From: JAGXFP01 sp039714535
GTDB taxonomy: Bacteria > Desulfobacterota > Desulfobulbia > Desulfobulbales > JAGXFP01
Length of the DNA: 64,000 nt
Direction: 5' to 3'
Assembly (NCBI GenBank): GCA_039714535.1
Contig: JBDLJC010000004.1
Coordinates: 46,341-110,340 of the forward strand
Position numbers and translations under genes: made by a program. The notes under the pieces are model-generated. The model was given only the letters and a program-made list of their open reading frames with translations, was not told where the DNA came from and searched no databases. Below are positions 50,729 through 60,574 of this stretch, one piece after another (the first letter of the stretch is position 1; each line of letters begins with the position of its first letter).

Positions 50729-51889
50729 ATGGCAATTAACATTAGATGTAAGAACAATGAATGCAAAGCAGACATGAAGCTTTCTGCTAAAAAATGCCGT
50801 AAATGTGGGACGTTGATTCCTGCAAAAGGTAAAACCTACCGAGTAATTGTTAGAATGAATGGTCGGAGAGTTATCAAAACCACTCACAATCTAGAGCTTG
50901 CAAGGGAAATTGAGTCTAAACTCAAGATTGATATTAGCCGGGGGGAGTATAACCTTGTTAAGAAAAAAGCAAGCCCGTCTTTAAATGATGTTTGGGAACG
51001 TTTTCTCCCATGGGCAAAGGAAAATAAAAAATCATGGAAGACGGACGATGGATACTATCGCAAACACCTTGAGCCAGTTTTTGGAGATAAGGAGCTTGAT
51101 CAGATTTCCCCCTTTGATATTGAAAAACTTATTTCGAAGATGAAAAAGGGGAAAAGCAAGCACGGTAGAGACTATACTCCGGCAACAATTAAACACCAGA
51201 TTGTGTTACTTTCCCGCCTCTTTTCCATTGCAGGTAAATGGAATATGTATCATGGAGCCAACCCCTGCCATAGTGTGACAAAACCAAAATTGAACAACCA
51301 AAAGACAGAATTTCTAACTGAAGAAGAGCTTTCAAGACTACTTGATGTGCTGGATACATGGCCAGACAAAATGAGTGTTTGTTTTATAAAGTTTGCCCTA
51401 TTTTCAGGGGTTCGTAGGAGCGAACAGTTTAAACTTGAATGGAGAGATATTGATTTTGAGCGAAGAACAGCAACTTTAAGAGACCCCAAAGGGATAATTG
51501 ATCAAACCATCCCATTATCAGACGAAGCACTCCAGGTCTTAAAAGCAACCCCACGTAGGAAGAATACACCTTTTGTTTTCTATGGTAAGAAGGGGCAACG
51601 ACTAACAGATTTCAAGAAACCTTGGCTTAATATAAGAGCAACCGCCAAACTCCCTTCTGACTTTCGATTCCATGGATTACGCCACAATTTCGCCTCTACG
51701 CTTGTCAGTAATGGAGTGCCTCTATACACCGTTCAAAAATTACTTTGCCATAAGAACGCAAAAACGACCCAAAGATACGCGCACCTTGCGGATCATGCCT
51801 TACGTGACGCCGTTGAATTATCAGGGAAGCTTTTTAAGCCAAAGAAAAAAGCGGAAGTTGTCAACCTGGAGAATGTGAAAAATGGCTAA
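50729..51889 (+). CDS. int: Tyrosine integrase with N-terminal zinc ribbon
   Basis: 386 residues. N-terminal CKNNECKADMKLSAKKCRKC (two CxxxxC/CxxC knuckles) replaces or precedes the usual arm-binding domain. A core-binding SAM-like domain (SLNDVWERFLPWAKENKKSW) is followed by a catalytic domain: Arg in FSGVRRSEQFKLEW, His-x-x-Arg in FRFHGLRHNFAS, and the Tyr nucleophile in KNAKTTQRYAHL. It catalyses integration and excision at the tRNA-Arg site, whose left copy lies 160 bp away. Overlaps the next gene by 8 bp. Confidence 0.92.
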   Translation: MAINIRCKNNECKADMKLSAKKCRKCGTLIPAKGKTYRVIVRMNGRRVIKTTHNLELAREIESKLKIDISRGEYNLVKKKASPSLNDVWERFLPWAKENKKSWKTDDGYYRKHLEPVFGDKELDQISPFDIEKLISKMKKGKSKHGRDYTPATIKHQIVLLSRLFSIAGKWNMYHGANPCHSVTKPKLNNQKTEFLTEEELSRLLDVLDTWPDKMSVCFIKFALFSGVRRSEQFKLEWRDIDFERRTATLRDPKGIIDQTIPLSDEALQVLKATPRRKNTPFVFYGKKGQRLTDFKKPWLNIRATAKLPSDFRFHGLRHNFASTLVSNGVPLYTVQKLLCHKNAKTTQRYAHLADHALRDAVELSGKLFKPKKKAEVVNLENVKNG

Positions 51890-52871
51890 AAGTGAATACT
51901 TGAAAATGATAGGGTATGGTGAATTGCTGGAATCTTTACTCGATAACAACCTAAGCCAATGGTCAATCGCTGGCTTAATAAATAATGCAGCTTCGTTGCT
52001 GAACATAAACTACAACATTAAAAAAAATGCCCACTTCATCAAGTTAATTGATCAAATTAACCTTAGGGAAAAAGAAACACTTAGTGATGCAATTGTTTTT
52101 CGTTACTCCAAAATCCATATATTAAACTATAAATTAATCAGCTTTTTATTCAATGAAACCGAAGAATATGAAAAAGAAAATCCTGACTTTAATAAACTTG
52201 ATAAATTAAGAAAAGAAATTGGAAAAATTCAAAAAGAAGTCCCTTGGGATGAACTACCTGAAATAGAATTTTCACCAAAAGAAATTGGTGATGATCCAAA
52301 CAAGGAATTATATAGTGCCGTACAAGCAATGACGAAAAATGGATTAGAAGAAAAATCTGTTGGGTATTTCAAAATTTCCGCACCAGTTGATGACGTTATT
52401 GTTTTTTTTGGATTAATAAACTTTATTCGTCTTTTAGCTCAACATTTAAAAAATAGTAACAGACCTTGGCAACAATCAGTCCCGGTTATATGCCAAGAGT
52501 TAGATAATAATCCAACAGCCTCCGACGATGTGTTTACGTTATCATATAAAGTAGATCCTTTTAGATTTATAAATGCTTATAATGAAATCTCTGATGTTTT
52601 ATTTATCAATAACGATACCATCACACTTGAGAGATCCTTGACAGATAGCCCTATTCAGGAAGAAGATGGTCGTTATACACATGTCCCAGCATTAGCCATT
52701 ATCTCAAACATCTTTTTTGACTTTCTTTTTCTCGGAGGCCAGGACTATTACGGCTTCTGTGAACACTGCGACAAGTTCTTTGTCATACAGCGAAAAGGAA
52801 GGAAAATATATTGTTCTGATATATGCCGAGTCAATGCGAACAAGTCAAAAAATTTCCACCACACATCATAA
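51882..52871 (+). CDS. Zinc-finger protein coupled to integrase
   Basis: 329 residues. Mostly helical, charged N-terminal 200 residues; C-terminal FCEHCDKFFVIQRKGRKIYC followed by CRVNANKSK is a C2-C2 zinc finger like that of CGNR-type proteins. The start overlaps the integrase stop by 8 bp, so it is translated together with it; it may be a recombination partner or a regulator. I do not recognise the N-terminal part. Confidence 0.55.
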   Translation: MAKSEYLKMIGYGELLESLLDNNLSQWSIAGLINNAASLLNINYNIKKNAHFIKLIDQINLREKETLSDAIVFRYSKIHILNYKLISFLFNETEEYEKENPDFNKLDKLRKEIGKIQKEVPWDELPEIEFSPKEIGDDPNKELYSAVQAMTKNGLEEKSVGYFKISAPVDDVIVFFGLINFIRLLAQHLKNSNRPWQQSVPVICQELDNNPTASDDVFTLSYKVDPFRFINAYNEISDVLFINNDTITLERSLTDSPIQEEDGRYTHVPALAIISNIFFDFLFLGGQDYYGFCEHCDKFFVIQRKGRKIYCSDICRVNANKSKNFHHTS

Positions 52872-52922
52872 CGCGGCCAATCTTTAATATGTGTTGCATT
52901 GTCAAAAGCGAACTTATCGATT

Positions 52923-55751
52923 TCAATCCACCCCGTCAATAAATGTCTCCACAAAGCCTTTGATCTTACCAATAATACGTTCCGCTAAAGTACGACGCTC
53001 CTTTAAGCCGGGGCGTTTATTCATGATCCCAATAACATCATCCCTCATCGGAGGTTTTTCGGTGAACAAGTAGTCACCTATGACCTTGTGCAAACCGTCT
53101 AGGTTCAAGCCCTCGCTGTCACTAAGTTCCTTGATGGCATTTTCTTTTTCTGCATTCCAGTAAGTCTCAAACTCTTCGCCAATATCTCCACCCTTTGGAA
53201 TGTTTGGAAAATGGGTGGCAATAAAACGTTCAATAAGCTCTTTCTTGCTGCGTAGCTGCGTTTCTGTGTCAAGGATGGCCAAAATTGTTTTGTGCTGCTT
53301 CTCTCTGTCTGCCGGTTTGGCGTCTTGCATATTTTGCAGAAGAGCTATGATGTAACTCACATTGATTTTATCTCTGCGGATAAGCTCAAGCTCGAAATCA
53401 ATATCATCAAGAATAGAAACTTTTTCTTTTTCCTTATCGCTCCTAACCTTGTCGTAAAGATCCAGATATTTACTTCGATAATCGGCAAAAAGCTGCTCAT
53501 CCATGGGAAGATCATCAAAGGTGAACTGAGTAAAGCAATCGAGAACATTTTTCAGCCGGATAATTTCACGAAATGCCTGGATAAATTTAGCTTCATCCTC
53601 TTCCGTGAGCAAGTCGTCAACACTTTCCACAGTTGGGGTAATCGCTTGCAGGTTTGCAACCGCTTTAGAAAAACGCTCGATATAGTTTTCATAGGGGGCA
53701 AGGATGATATCTTCAATAGCATCCTTATTGGCAAATAGCTCTATGGCCTGATCGGTAGCAGGTTTTAAGTTCCGAAAACAGACAACATTCCCCTGGGATT
53801 TCTTTTGGCCCATGGTTCGGTTGGTTCGGGAATAGGCTTGAATCAAACCATGGTATTTGAGGTTCTTATCCACATAGATGGTGTTGAGCGGTTTACTGTC
53901 AAAGCCGGTCAAGAACATATTCACCACCAACAGAATATCAATTTCCCGTGCCTTAACACGCTTGCCGATATCCTTGTAGTAACTATAGAAATTATCGGTT
54001 GAATAATTGGTGGTGAATATTGCGTTGTAGTCGTCAATATAATCATCAAGCTTTTCTCTGCTATGCTTATCAACAGGGGCATCATTACTATCATCCGGCA
54101 GTACCGTTTCGATGAAACCATTGGCGTCGCTGTCTTCTTCGTTTGCCTGATAGGAGAAGATTGTTCCAACCCGCAGATTATGTTCTTTGGCTTCTTTTTT
54201 TTGTTTCAGCAAATCATAGTAAGCCGTTAAGGTTTTGATATTTGAAACACAAAATATAGCCGTAAACTCCCGTGCGTGGGTTTTACGGTTATGGTTGGCA
54301 ATGATGTAATCGGTGATATTGTTGAGCCTTTCAGGGGCTTCCATCACTTCTGCGGTATCAATTGCTTCCACTTCAATATCAGCCACACCATCCTTCTGCT
54401 TAACGGTTCGGATATATTCGACTGAGAACTTCAGGACATTTTCATCCCGTATCGCATCAGTAATCACATATTTATGCAAACACTTATCAAACAGATCCTT
54501 GGTAGTTCGTTTGCCAAGCGCATTCTTGGCGGCATTGGCGGCAAAAATCGGAGTGCCGGTAAAGCCGAACATCTGCACGTTATTGAAAAACTCATTTATG
54601 CGCTTGTGGGTGTCCCCAAACTGGCTGCGGTGACATTCATCAAAAATAAACACCATGCGCTTGTCTTGCAGTTCTGACATGCTGGCAAGATACTTTTCCT
54701 TAATGATCGCGGTATTGAGTTTTTGCAAGGTGGTAACAATCAAAGGGGTGTTGTCATCGGCAAACTGTCCAACCAACTTCTTGGTGTTGGTGGTGGCATC
54801 GACACTGCCTTCACTGAAACTGTTGAACTCTTTAATGGTCTGGTAATCGAGGTCTTTTCTATCAACTACAAAGACCACCTTATGCACATGGGGCGATTGG
54901 GTAAGAATTTGCGCGGTCTTGAAAGAGGTGAGTGTTTTTCCTGAACCGGTGGTGTGCCAAATGTAACCGTATTTTTCGGTGTCACGCACCCGCTCAACAA
55001 TGGCTTCCACCGCGTAATATTGATAGGGGCGTAGCACCATCAACATATTTGTGCTTTCATTGAGCACCACATATTTGGTGATCATTTTGGAAAGCTGGCA
55101 TTTCTCCAGAAAATCCACAGCAAATTCACTAAGCTGACTGATTTTCTTGTTGTCCTCATCGGCCCAGAAAAAGGTTTGCTTAAAGTCGCGTTTGCTGACC
55201 GGGTTATTGGCGTAATATTTGGTATTGACCCCGTTACTAATTACAAAAACCTGGATATAACCAAACAACCCATAACCTGCTGAAAATGAATGGCGGTGGT
55301 AACGGTTGGTCTGGTTGAAGGCCTCTTTCATTTCCAAACCACGGCGTTTAAGTTCAATCTGCACCAGAGGCAGGCCGTTGACCAAAATCGTCACATCATA
55401 GCGGTTTGTATACTTACCTTTCATGGTGACTTGATTCGTCACCTGATATTCGTTTTTGCACCACTTGATCTGGTTGATCAGCTCAACATAGCCGATCTCT
55501 CCGTCATCCCGAGTGAAGTCAACTTTATCACGCAGGATTTTGGCTTTGTCGAAGATGTTTCCCTTGGCCAGCTTGTTCAGGATCTGGCGAAATTCCAAAT
55601 CAGAAAGCAGGGTCTTATTATGCTTCTCAAGCTGTTTTTTGAGGTTGAGGACAAGTGCTTCTTCATCGTCAATTTTTACCCTGTCAAAGCCCAGAGTTTC
55701 AAGTTGAGCGATCAGGTTATTTTCAAGGGTTTGTTCTGGCTGCGTGCTCAT
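52923..55751 (-). CDS. hsdR: Type I restriction enzyme, R (motor and nuclease) subunit
   Basis: 942 residues. N-terminal nuclease region (YVELINQIKWCKNEYQVTNQ then VLVNGLPLVQIELKRRG; the E-x-K positions of PD-(D/E)xK), helicase motif I WHTTGSGKTLTSF, motif II IFDECHRSQFG, motif III FTGTPIF, motif VI QAYSRTNRT, and a C-terminal helical region for HsdM contact. All are intact. It translocates and cuts unmethylated DNA. It overlaps the Abi_C-like gene's stop by 1 bp, at the distal end of the hsd operon. Confidence 0.93.
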   Translation of the reverse strand: MSTQPEQTLENNLIAQLETLGFDRVKIDDEEALVLNLKKQLEKHNKTLLSDLEFRQILNKLAKGNIFDKAKILRDKVDFTRDDGEIGYVELINQIKWCKNEYQVTNQVTMKGKYTNRYDVTILVNGLPLVQIELKRRGLEMKEAFNQTNRYHRHSFSAGYGLFGYIQVFVISNGVNTKYYANNPVSKRDFKQTFFWADEDNKKISQLSEFAVDFLEKCQLSKMITKYVVLNESTNMLMVLRPYQYYAVEAIVERVRDTEKYGYIWHTTGSGKTLTSFKTAQILTQSPHVHKVVFVVDRKDLDYQTIKEFNSFSEGSVDATTNTKKLVGQFADDNTPLIVTTLQKLNTAIIKEKYLASMSELQDKRMVFIFDECHRSQFGDTHKRINEFFNNVQMFGFTGTPIFAANAAKNALGKRTTKDLFDKCLHKYVITDAIRDENVLKFSVEYIRTVKQKDGVADIEVEAIDTAEVMEAPERLNNITDYIIANHNRKTHAREFTAIFCVSNIKTLTAYYDLLKQKKEAKEHNLRVGTIFSYQANEEDSDANGFIETVLPDDSNDAPVDKHSREKLDDYIDDYNAIFTTNYSTDNFYSYYKDIGKRVKAREIDILLVVNMFLTGFDSKPLNTIYVDKNLKYHGLIQAYSRTNRTMGQKKSQGNVVCFRNLKPATDQAIELFANKDAIEDIILAPYENYIERFSKAVANLQAITPTVESVDDLLTEEDEAKFIQAFREIIRLKNVLDCFTQFTFDDLPMDEQLFADYRSKYLDLYDKVRSDKEKEKVSILDDIDFELELIRRDKINVSYIIALLQNMQDAKPADREKQHKTILAILDTETQLRSKKELIERFIATHFPNIPKGGDIGEEFETYWNAEKENAIKELSDSEGLNLDGLHKVIGDYLFTEKPPMRDDVIGIMNKRPGLKERRTLAERIIGKIKGFVETFIDGVD

Positions 55752-56371
55752 TATTCTTCCAGGTCATTTTCCAACATATAGTCACCAAGTTGGATTTCGT
55801 AGGTTTCAAGCTCTTGCTCAAATAATGCCTTGCTATAAAGTATTTTCCCCGGCATAGGAGTTTCTTCGTCCAGATATTCATTAAATGCGGGATTATCCTC
55901 ATACTTCAGCTCTTTTTCGCTGAGTTGATCGAGTCGGCGCAGCATATATGTGCAGAGGTTATCTGTAATACCGATAATAAATTCGGCAAAATCGGCATCA
56001 TTAACCTGATCCTTCAGGGATGCACGTCCATGGCCAATATCACAGTGACTATTGCGAATTTCACCTAGATGATGCACCACTGATCCCACTCTTCTCACCA
56101 TGTCAACGTCTGAAAAACCTCTTCCTTTCTGTAATTCCAGCAAGGCTCGTGTAAAAACATCAAAAAGGTTATCATTGTTGTGTGAGCTTAAAGGTTCTTG
56201 CTTTAGAAGGTAAAGCGCAAGTATTGAAATCCCTTCAATGAGTGCCTTGCAAGTCTCAATCGAAATATCCGGCTTTTCTTCGATATAGCCTTCAACCAAT
56301 GTGAGATGGCTTTGGTAATACTCCAGATTATGACGCTTTACCCTTTGTATTTCGTGCTTGAGCTTTTCCAT
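55751..56371 (-). CDS. Abi_C-like protein embedded in hsd operon
   Basis: 206 residues, highly helical. The region VVHHLGEIRNSHCDIGHGRA then DFAEFIIGITDNLCTYMLRR is the signature of the abortive infection C-terminal (Abi_C) family (R.xxGxxHGR and following helices). Between hsdS and hsdR, it is translated with both. Such genes are common guests of type I RM operons and may kill or dampen when restriction fails; function not proven. Confidence 0.68.
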   Translation of the reverse strand: MEKLKHEIQRVKRHNLEYYQSHLTLVEGYIEEKPDISIETCKALIEGISILALYLLKQEPLSSHNNDNLFDVFTRALLELQKGRGFSDVDMVRRVGSVVHHLGEIRNSHCDIGHGRASLKDQVNDADFAEFIIGITDNLCTYMLRRLDQLSEKELKYEDNPAFNEYLDEETPMPGKILYSKALFEQELETYEIQLGDYMLENDLEE

Positions 56372-56380
56372 AGCCGTTTC

Positions 56381-57658
56381 TTAAATAAACATCTGTTGGA
56401 GCAAGCCTTTCTTGAAGGTTTGGGCTTGGTTTAGTTCGGTAGCTATGAGTTCTATTTTTTTGTCTATTGCTGAAAGGAAATCGGCAATTTTTTGTTGCTC
56501 ATCTGGAGAAGGAATAGGGATCTTGATCTTTCTCATTCTCCCAGTTGATATGCTCAACACCTTAATACCTTGAGCAATAAGCTTAATTTGCTTCCTGACG
56601 TACTCACTCCTCATCATATAAGCACCGTAACCAATATAAATCTCTTTATCCAAACGACGAGCCAACAGCGTGTGTAATCCAGCTAGAACTTTCTCACCAT
56701 TCAGACTAATAATCTCGATGGTTTTACCGATATCGGCATAATCCTCTGATGCATCTGCGATAACTAGATCACCTTCTTTGCAGAACTTGTCCTCAGAGAT
56801 ATTGTCAAGGTCAATATCCGGGTTTATGAATGGAACAACCTCGCGAGATAGCTCAAAGCCAGGCTTAAACTTTGTATGTATATCTCCGTAGTGAATGTTA
56901 CGGACTTGCCCAGCTTCATAATTCAGTTTGTCACGCGAAAAAGAGTTAGTAGACTTAAATTCATAAAAGTCTCCAAAGGGCCTTGACTCCCAATCAGGAA
57001 AATCATTTCCGTGCTCATCTTTGAAACGAAGACCCTGGCTGAAGAGCTTTTGCATCATGCCTTTTTTGTAATGTTCTAATAAGGTTTTTTTCTTACCGAG
57101 TTGCTCAATTTTGGTGTCTACGGAAGTTAGGAACGATGCTATTTTTTGTTGCTCAGTGTCCCCTGGCAAATTCAAGTGTAGCAACTTCAATTGAGCGGCA
57201 TATAAGTGAACTACAGAAATGCCTTGGGACAACCGTGCTATATCTAACTTACGTTTACTGTTAAGATAATAGGATAGAAAAACGCCGTCATGTTTTGTCT
57301 TGATGATATTGAGGTCACCCCCTAAAGCAATGTCACTTTTCAAAACACATGAAGCAGTTGCAATATCTAGCTGGGTTTCACCTGACGCTGGGACAATGAT
57401 GTCATTAGCTTCACTAAGAACCAGGTCTTTGAGGGGGATATTCGTTCGGGATTTAACATCTCTGATAGTTTCCGCATAGTCAGTATATAGCTGACCATAA
57501 CGAATACACTCAATCGCCCCATCCTCTTCAATATCGGCTTTTGATATACCTTTACCTTTGCTGAAAACAGCAACATCTCCTAATTTCAAACTGTCCCACT
57601 CCCCAATGAACTCAGGAAATCGCAAAGTTGGCACAGTCTGTTCTTGTGTTGTGGTCAT
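56381..57658 (-). CDS. hsdS: Type I RM specificity subunit
   Basis: 425 residues. Two target recognition domains separated by conserved helical repeats: first TRD about residues 12-175 with TVPTLRFPEFIGEWDSLKLG; spacer helix QKIASFLTSVDTKIEQLGKK and LLEHYKKGMMQKLFSQGLRF; second TRD with WESRPFGDFYEFKS; ending QQKIADFLSAIDKKIELIA. The start MTTTQEQ is chosen over upstream Met codons because AAAGGA lies about eight bases away. The two TRDs decide the bipartite target. One intact hsdS and no second cassette are visible. Confidence 0.9.
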   Translation of the reverse strand: MTTTQEQTVPTLRFPEFIGEWDSLKLGDVAVFSKGKGISKADIEEDGAIECIRYGQLYTDYAETIRDVKSRTNIPLKDLVLSEANDIIVPASGETQLDIATASCVLKSDIALGGDLNIIKTKHDGVFLSYYLNSKRKLDIARLSQGISVVHLYAAQLKLLHLNLPGDTEQQKIASFLTSVDTKIEQLGKKKTLLEHYKKGMMQKLFSQGLRFKDEHGNDFPDWESRPFGDFYEFKSTNSFSRDKLNYEAGQVRNIHYGDIHTKFKPGFELSREVVPFINPDIDLDNISEDKFCKEGDLVIADASEDYADIGKTIEIISLNGEKVLAGLHTLLARRLDKEIYIGYGAYMMRSEYVRKQIKLIAQGIKVLSISTGRMRKIKIPIPSPDEQQKIADFLSAIDKKIELIATELNQAQTFKKGLLQQMFI

Positions 57659-57671
57659 AATCATCCTTTGC

Positions 57672-59234
57672 TTAAAACGGGCTGGGAATACCCAGCTCCT
57701 CACAAAAACCAGCAATGGTTTTATCGGTCTCCTGCATGTCGGTTTCAAGGGCTTTGAGTTCACATACTACAGCGTCAATATCCACCGGCTCTTCTTCCTC
57801 AAAAGTATCCACATAGCGTGGAATATTGAGGTTGTAGTCGTTCTCTCTAATATCTTCGAGAGAAGCCACATAGGAGTATTTGTCGATATTTTCGCGTTTT
57901 TGATAGGTCTCGACAATCTTCTCAACCTGCTCATTGGTCAGCGTGTTTTGATTACCATTTTTGACAAAATCCTGAGAGGCATCAATAAACAGAATATTAC
58001 TGTCATGGACGCGGCATTTTTTAAGTACCAGGATGCAGGCGGGAATTGAAGTGCCATAAAAGAGGTTAGCGGGTAAACCAATCACAGCATCAAGAAAGTT
58101 TTGCTCACGGATTATATATTCACGAATTTTTCCCTCAGCAGCTCCCCGAAATAAAACGCCATGGGGCAAGACCACGGCCATGGTACCACTATCATTCAGT
58201 TGATAGATCATATGCTGGACAAAGGCAAAATCTGCCTTCGTTGCCGGGGCGATTGCACCATATTGACTGAAACGGTCATCCGTTTCGTTGAGCGGGTTAT
58301 CCTTCCCTTTCCACTTGGCGGAAAACGGGGGATTGGCAACAACGACATCAAAACGCTCTTCCAGGTGTTGCGGATATTCAAGCGTATCTTCCTGCCGGAT
58401 ATCAAATTTACTGAAATGGACATCATGCAAGATCATATTCATTCGCGCCAGGTTGTAGGTGGTGCGGTTGAGTTCCTGTCCAAAAAACTCACCGACTTCA
58501 GCTTCTTTGGCGATACGCAACAGCAAAGAACCAGAACCACAGGCAGGATCATAGGCCGATTTAATCCGCGTTTTGTCCAGGGTAACGATTTTAGAAATAA
58601 TTTTTGAAACTTGCTGCGGGGTGTAGAACTCACCAGCTTTCTTACCAGCACCGGAGGCAAATTGAGCAATCAAATATTCATAGGCGTCACCCAAAACGTC
58701 TGAGTCCGCCTCTTCAAGGCCAAAGTCAATTTTGCCAAGGTGGGAAAGCACTTTGGCAATAAGGGTATTTCGCGCCTCAACACTACGGCCAAGCTTGGTG
58801 CTGCCCAAATCCAGGTCTTCAAAAAGCTGGTTAAAATCATCTTCGCTTTCCGTGCCCATGGTGCTTTGTTCAATACTGTTAAGAATACTTTGCAGGTCTT
58901 CGAGGATGAAATTGCTCTCCTCTTCAACGTCGGCGTTTCCTTTGCGGGTGATTTCAGCAAACAGCTCGTTGGGGCGAAGAAAATAGCCAAGTTTAATCAG
59001 CGACTCTTCCTTGATTGCTTCAATATCCTCTTCATCAGTAACATCGGCGTAGTCCTTGACGGCCTCCGTTTCAAGTAATTTATTGGCATAAAGATGCTGT
59101 TTCTCAGATAAATATTTGTAAAAAATAAAGCCGAGAATGTAGTCGCGGAACTCATCCGCACCCATTTTCCCACGCAGCTCATTTGCAATATTCCAAAGCT
59201 GCTGTTCCAGTTTTTGTTTTTGATCTTCTGTCAT
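57672..59234 (-). CDS. hsdM: Type I RM methyltransferase subunit
   Basis: 520 residues. AdoMet motif DPACGSGSLLLRIAKE (about residue 230), catalytic NPPFSAKWKGKDNP (about 306), N-terminal helical HsdM_N domain with YLSEKQHLYANKLLETEAV. Methylates adenine within the target chosen by HsdS and is required for restriction. First gene of the RM operon on the minus strand, with its promoter presumably in the 183 bp before the recombinase gene's stop. Confidence 0.93.
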   Translation of the reverse strand: MTEDQKQKLEQQLWNIANELRGKMGADEFRDYILGFIFYKYLSEKQHLYANKLLETEAVKDYADVTDEEDIEAIKEESLIKLGYFLRPNELFAEITRKGNADVEEESNFILEDLQSILNSIEQSTMGTESEDDFNQLFEDLDLGSTKLGRSVEARNTLIAKVLSHLGKIDFGLEEADSDVLGDAYEYLIAQFASGAGKKAGEFYTPQQVSKIISKIVTLDKTRIKSAYDPACGSGSLLLRIAKEAEVGEFFGQELNRTTYNLARMNMILHDVHFSKFDIRQEDTLEYPQHLEERFDVVVANPPFSAKWKGKDNPLNETDDRFSQYGAIAPATKADFAFVQHMIYQLNDSGTMAVVLPHGVLFRGAAEGKIREYIIREQNFLDAVIGLPANLFYGTSIPACILVLKKCRVHDSNILFIDASQDFVKNGNQNTLTNEQVEKIVETYQKRENIDKYSYVASLEDIRENDYNLNIPRYVDTFEEEEPVDIDAVVCELKALETDMQETDKTIAGFCEELGIPSPF

Positions 59235-59417
59235 AAAAAATCTCTGCTTTTATGTATGGAGGGAAAGCGAAACCGCTCCTGATCTGACAGGATTTGTCAA
59301 AGGAGTAATTCCTAACATTCTGTCTTGGTTTATACCAGAGGAAAGAATAACTGAGATTTATGTTTATCGCCATAAATCATAAAACGACCAAAATTTAAGT
59401 TACTGATTATCTTTTAT

Positions 59418-60521
59418 TCAGACATCTACTCCATCCCTAAGTAATTTTTTGACAACTGCCTCAGCGATTTCGTCAGCACCTGTTTGTATGGGTTTTTGAG
59501 GCATCGCCAAATCGCGCATAATTTCCCCCTGACGGTGACACTCAACTTCACCATAGCTTGTAAGGGTTATCAAAACCTTCTCATGTCCAAGGTTTTGGCT
59601 CCAAGCCTTGAGTTCTTCTGGGGTCTTACAAACTTTCTGGCCAAGTTGGGTAATAGTGTTTCTAAAGCTATGCGGGTTGAAACGCGGTATGTCTGCACGG
59701 TCAAAGGCTTCACTAAATATCTTGCGAATAGGAGAAGCAGTCCTCCAGTGCTTCCTTTCCAGTCCTTCCGCTTCAAATTGGTGAGATGCCCCTTGCGCAA
59801 TGTGAGTCTTAGGAAATAGGGGATCATCATTGCCCCATAGCTTTTCTTCCCGAAGATATGATACCCACTCCGCCACAATACCGTTAATTTCCTCTCCCAC
59901 CGGAAAGAAGAAGGTGCTGAAAGTTTTACTGGATTTCGTGTTAACTTCCCGTGCATCCTGATTGACATAGCCATCAATAAGATTGACATGTTTCAGCTTC
60001 ATAGAAGCAATGGCACTAACTCTCGCGCCCGTTAGAAGTGTGAATGCGATCAAAGCGCGATCACGGCGCTCAATTTCTGTTCCTACCGGCATCGTATTGA
60101 TGACACATTCAATTTGCTCTATGGTCGGCATTTTTTGTTGACGTTTTGCCGTAGCGATTCGGGTTTCCTTGTCTGACAGGTTGAAATACTCGGCATCGTT
60201 ATAATCAATGCGCGACTTGTAGCCCGGTTCCCGCGCCAACCACTGAAAGAAGCGTTTGAGTTGCGTAAGAGTAGTATTCAATGTCGATTTACTTAGTTTT
60301 TTCTCGGATTGTTGCCCCTTCTGTTCTGCAAGGTAATACTTGAAAGCCTTTGCCTGACTAATATGAAATCTCTTGAAATCCTTAAACTTGGTATAAACCT
60401 CGAAGCGATTCAATGCCTTCGCTGCTGAATCGACTGTTGATTCGTTGTTACGTTTGGCTTCCTTTAAAAAGTCTAGATACTTGCGTTTAATCCGTTCATT
60501 AGCTGAGTTGTGCTTTTTCAT
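59418..60521 (-). CDS. Second tyrosine recombinase, upstream of hsd operon
   Basis: 367 residues, from the ATG with AGGAGT upstream. SAM-like core-binding N-terminus (KLSKSTLNTTLTQLKRFFQW), catalytic domain with Arg in LLTGARVSAIASMKLKHVN, HSFRNTITQLG (H-x-x-R), and SQNLGHEKVLITLTSYGEVE with the nucleophilic Tyr. It is transcribed toward hsdM. Recombinases beside type I RM loci often mark a nested mobile RM cassette. It could instead invert hsdS parts, but no second hsdS segment is seen. Confidence 0.82.
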   Translation of the reverse strand: MKKHNSANERIKRKYLDFLKEAKRNNESTVDSAAKALNRFEVYTKFKDFKRFHISQAKAFKYYLAEQKGQQSEKKLSKSTLNTTLTQLKRFFQWLAREPGYKSRIDYNDAEYFNLSDKETRIATAKRQQKMPTIEQIECVINTMPVGTEIERRDRALIAFTLLTGARVSAIASMKLKHVNLIDGYVNQDAREVNTKSSKTFSTFFFPVGEEINGIVAEWVSYLREEKLWGNDDPLFPKTHIAQGASHQFEAEGLERKHWRTASPIRKIFSEAFDRADIPRFNPHSFRNTITQLGQKVCKTPEELKAWSQNLGHEKVLITLTSYGEVECHRQGEIMRDLAMPQKPIQTGADEIAEAVVKKLLRDGVDV

Positions 60522-60574
60522 GGTTTGTACTCCTTGTCTCAAGTCACTGTTTACGGTGGGTTTGGTTCAATCAA

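Noticed and set aside
56381..60521. Phase-variable hsdS shufflon driven by the second recombinase
   Set aside because: Only one hsdS and no inverted TRD copies between 56381 and 60521 were seen.
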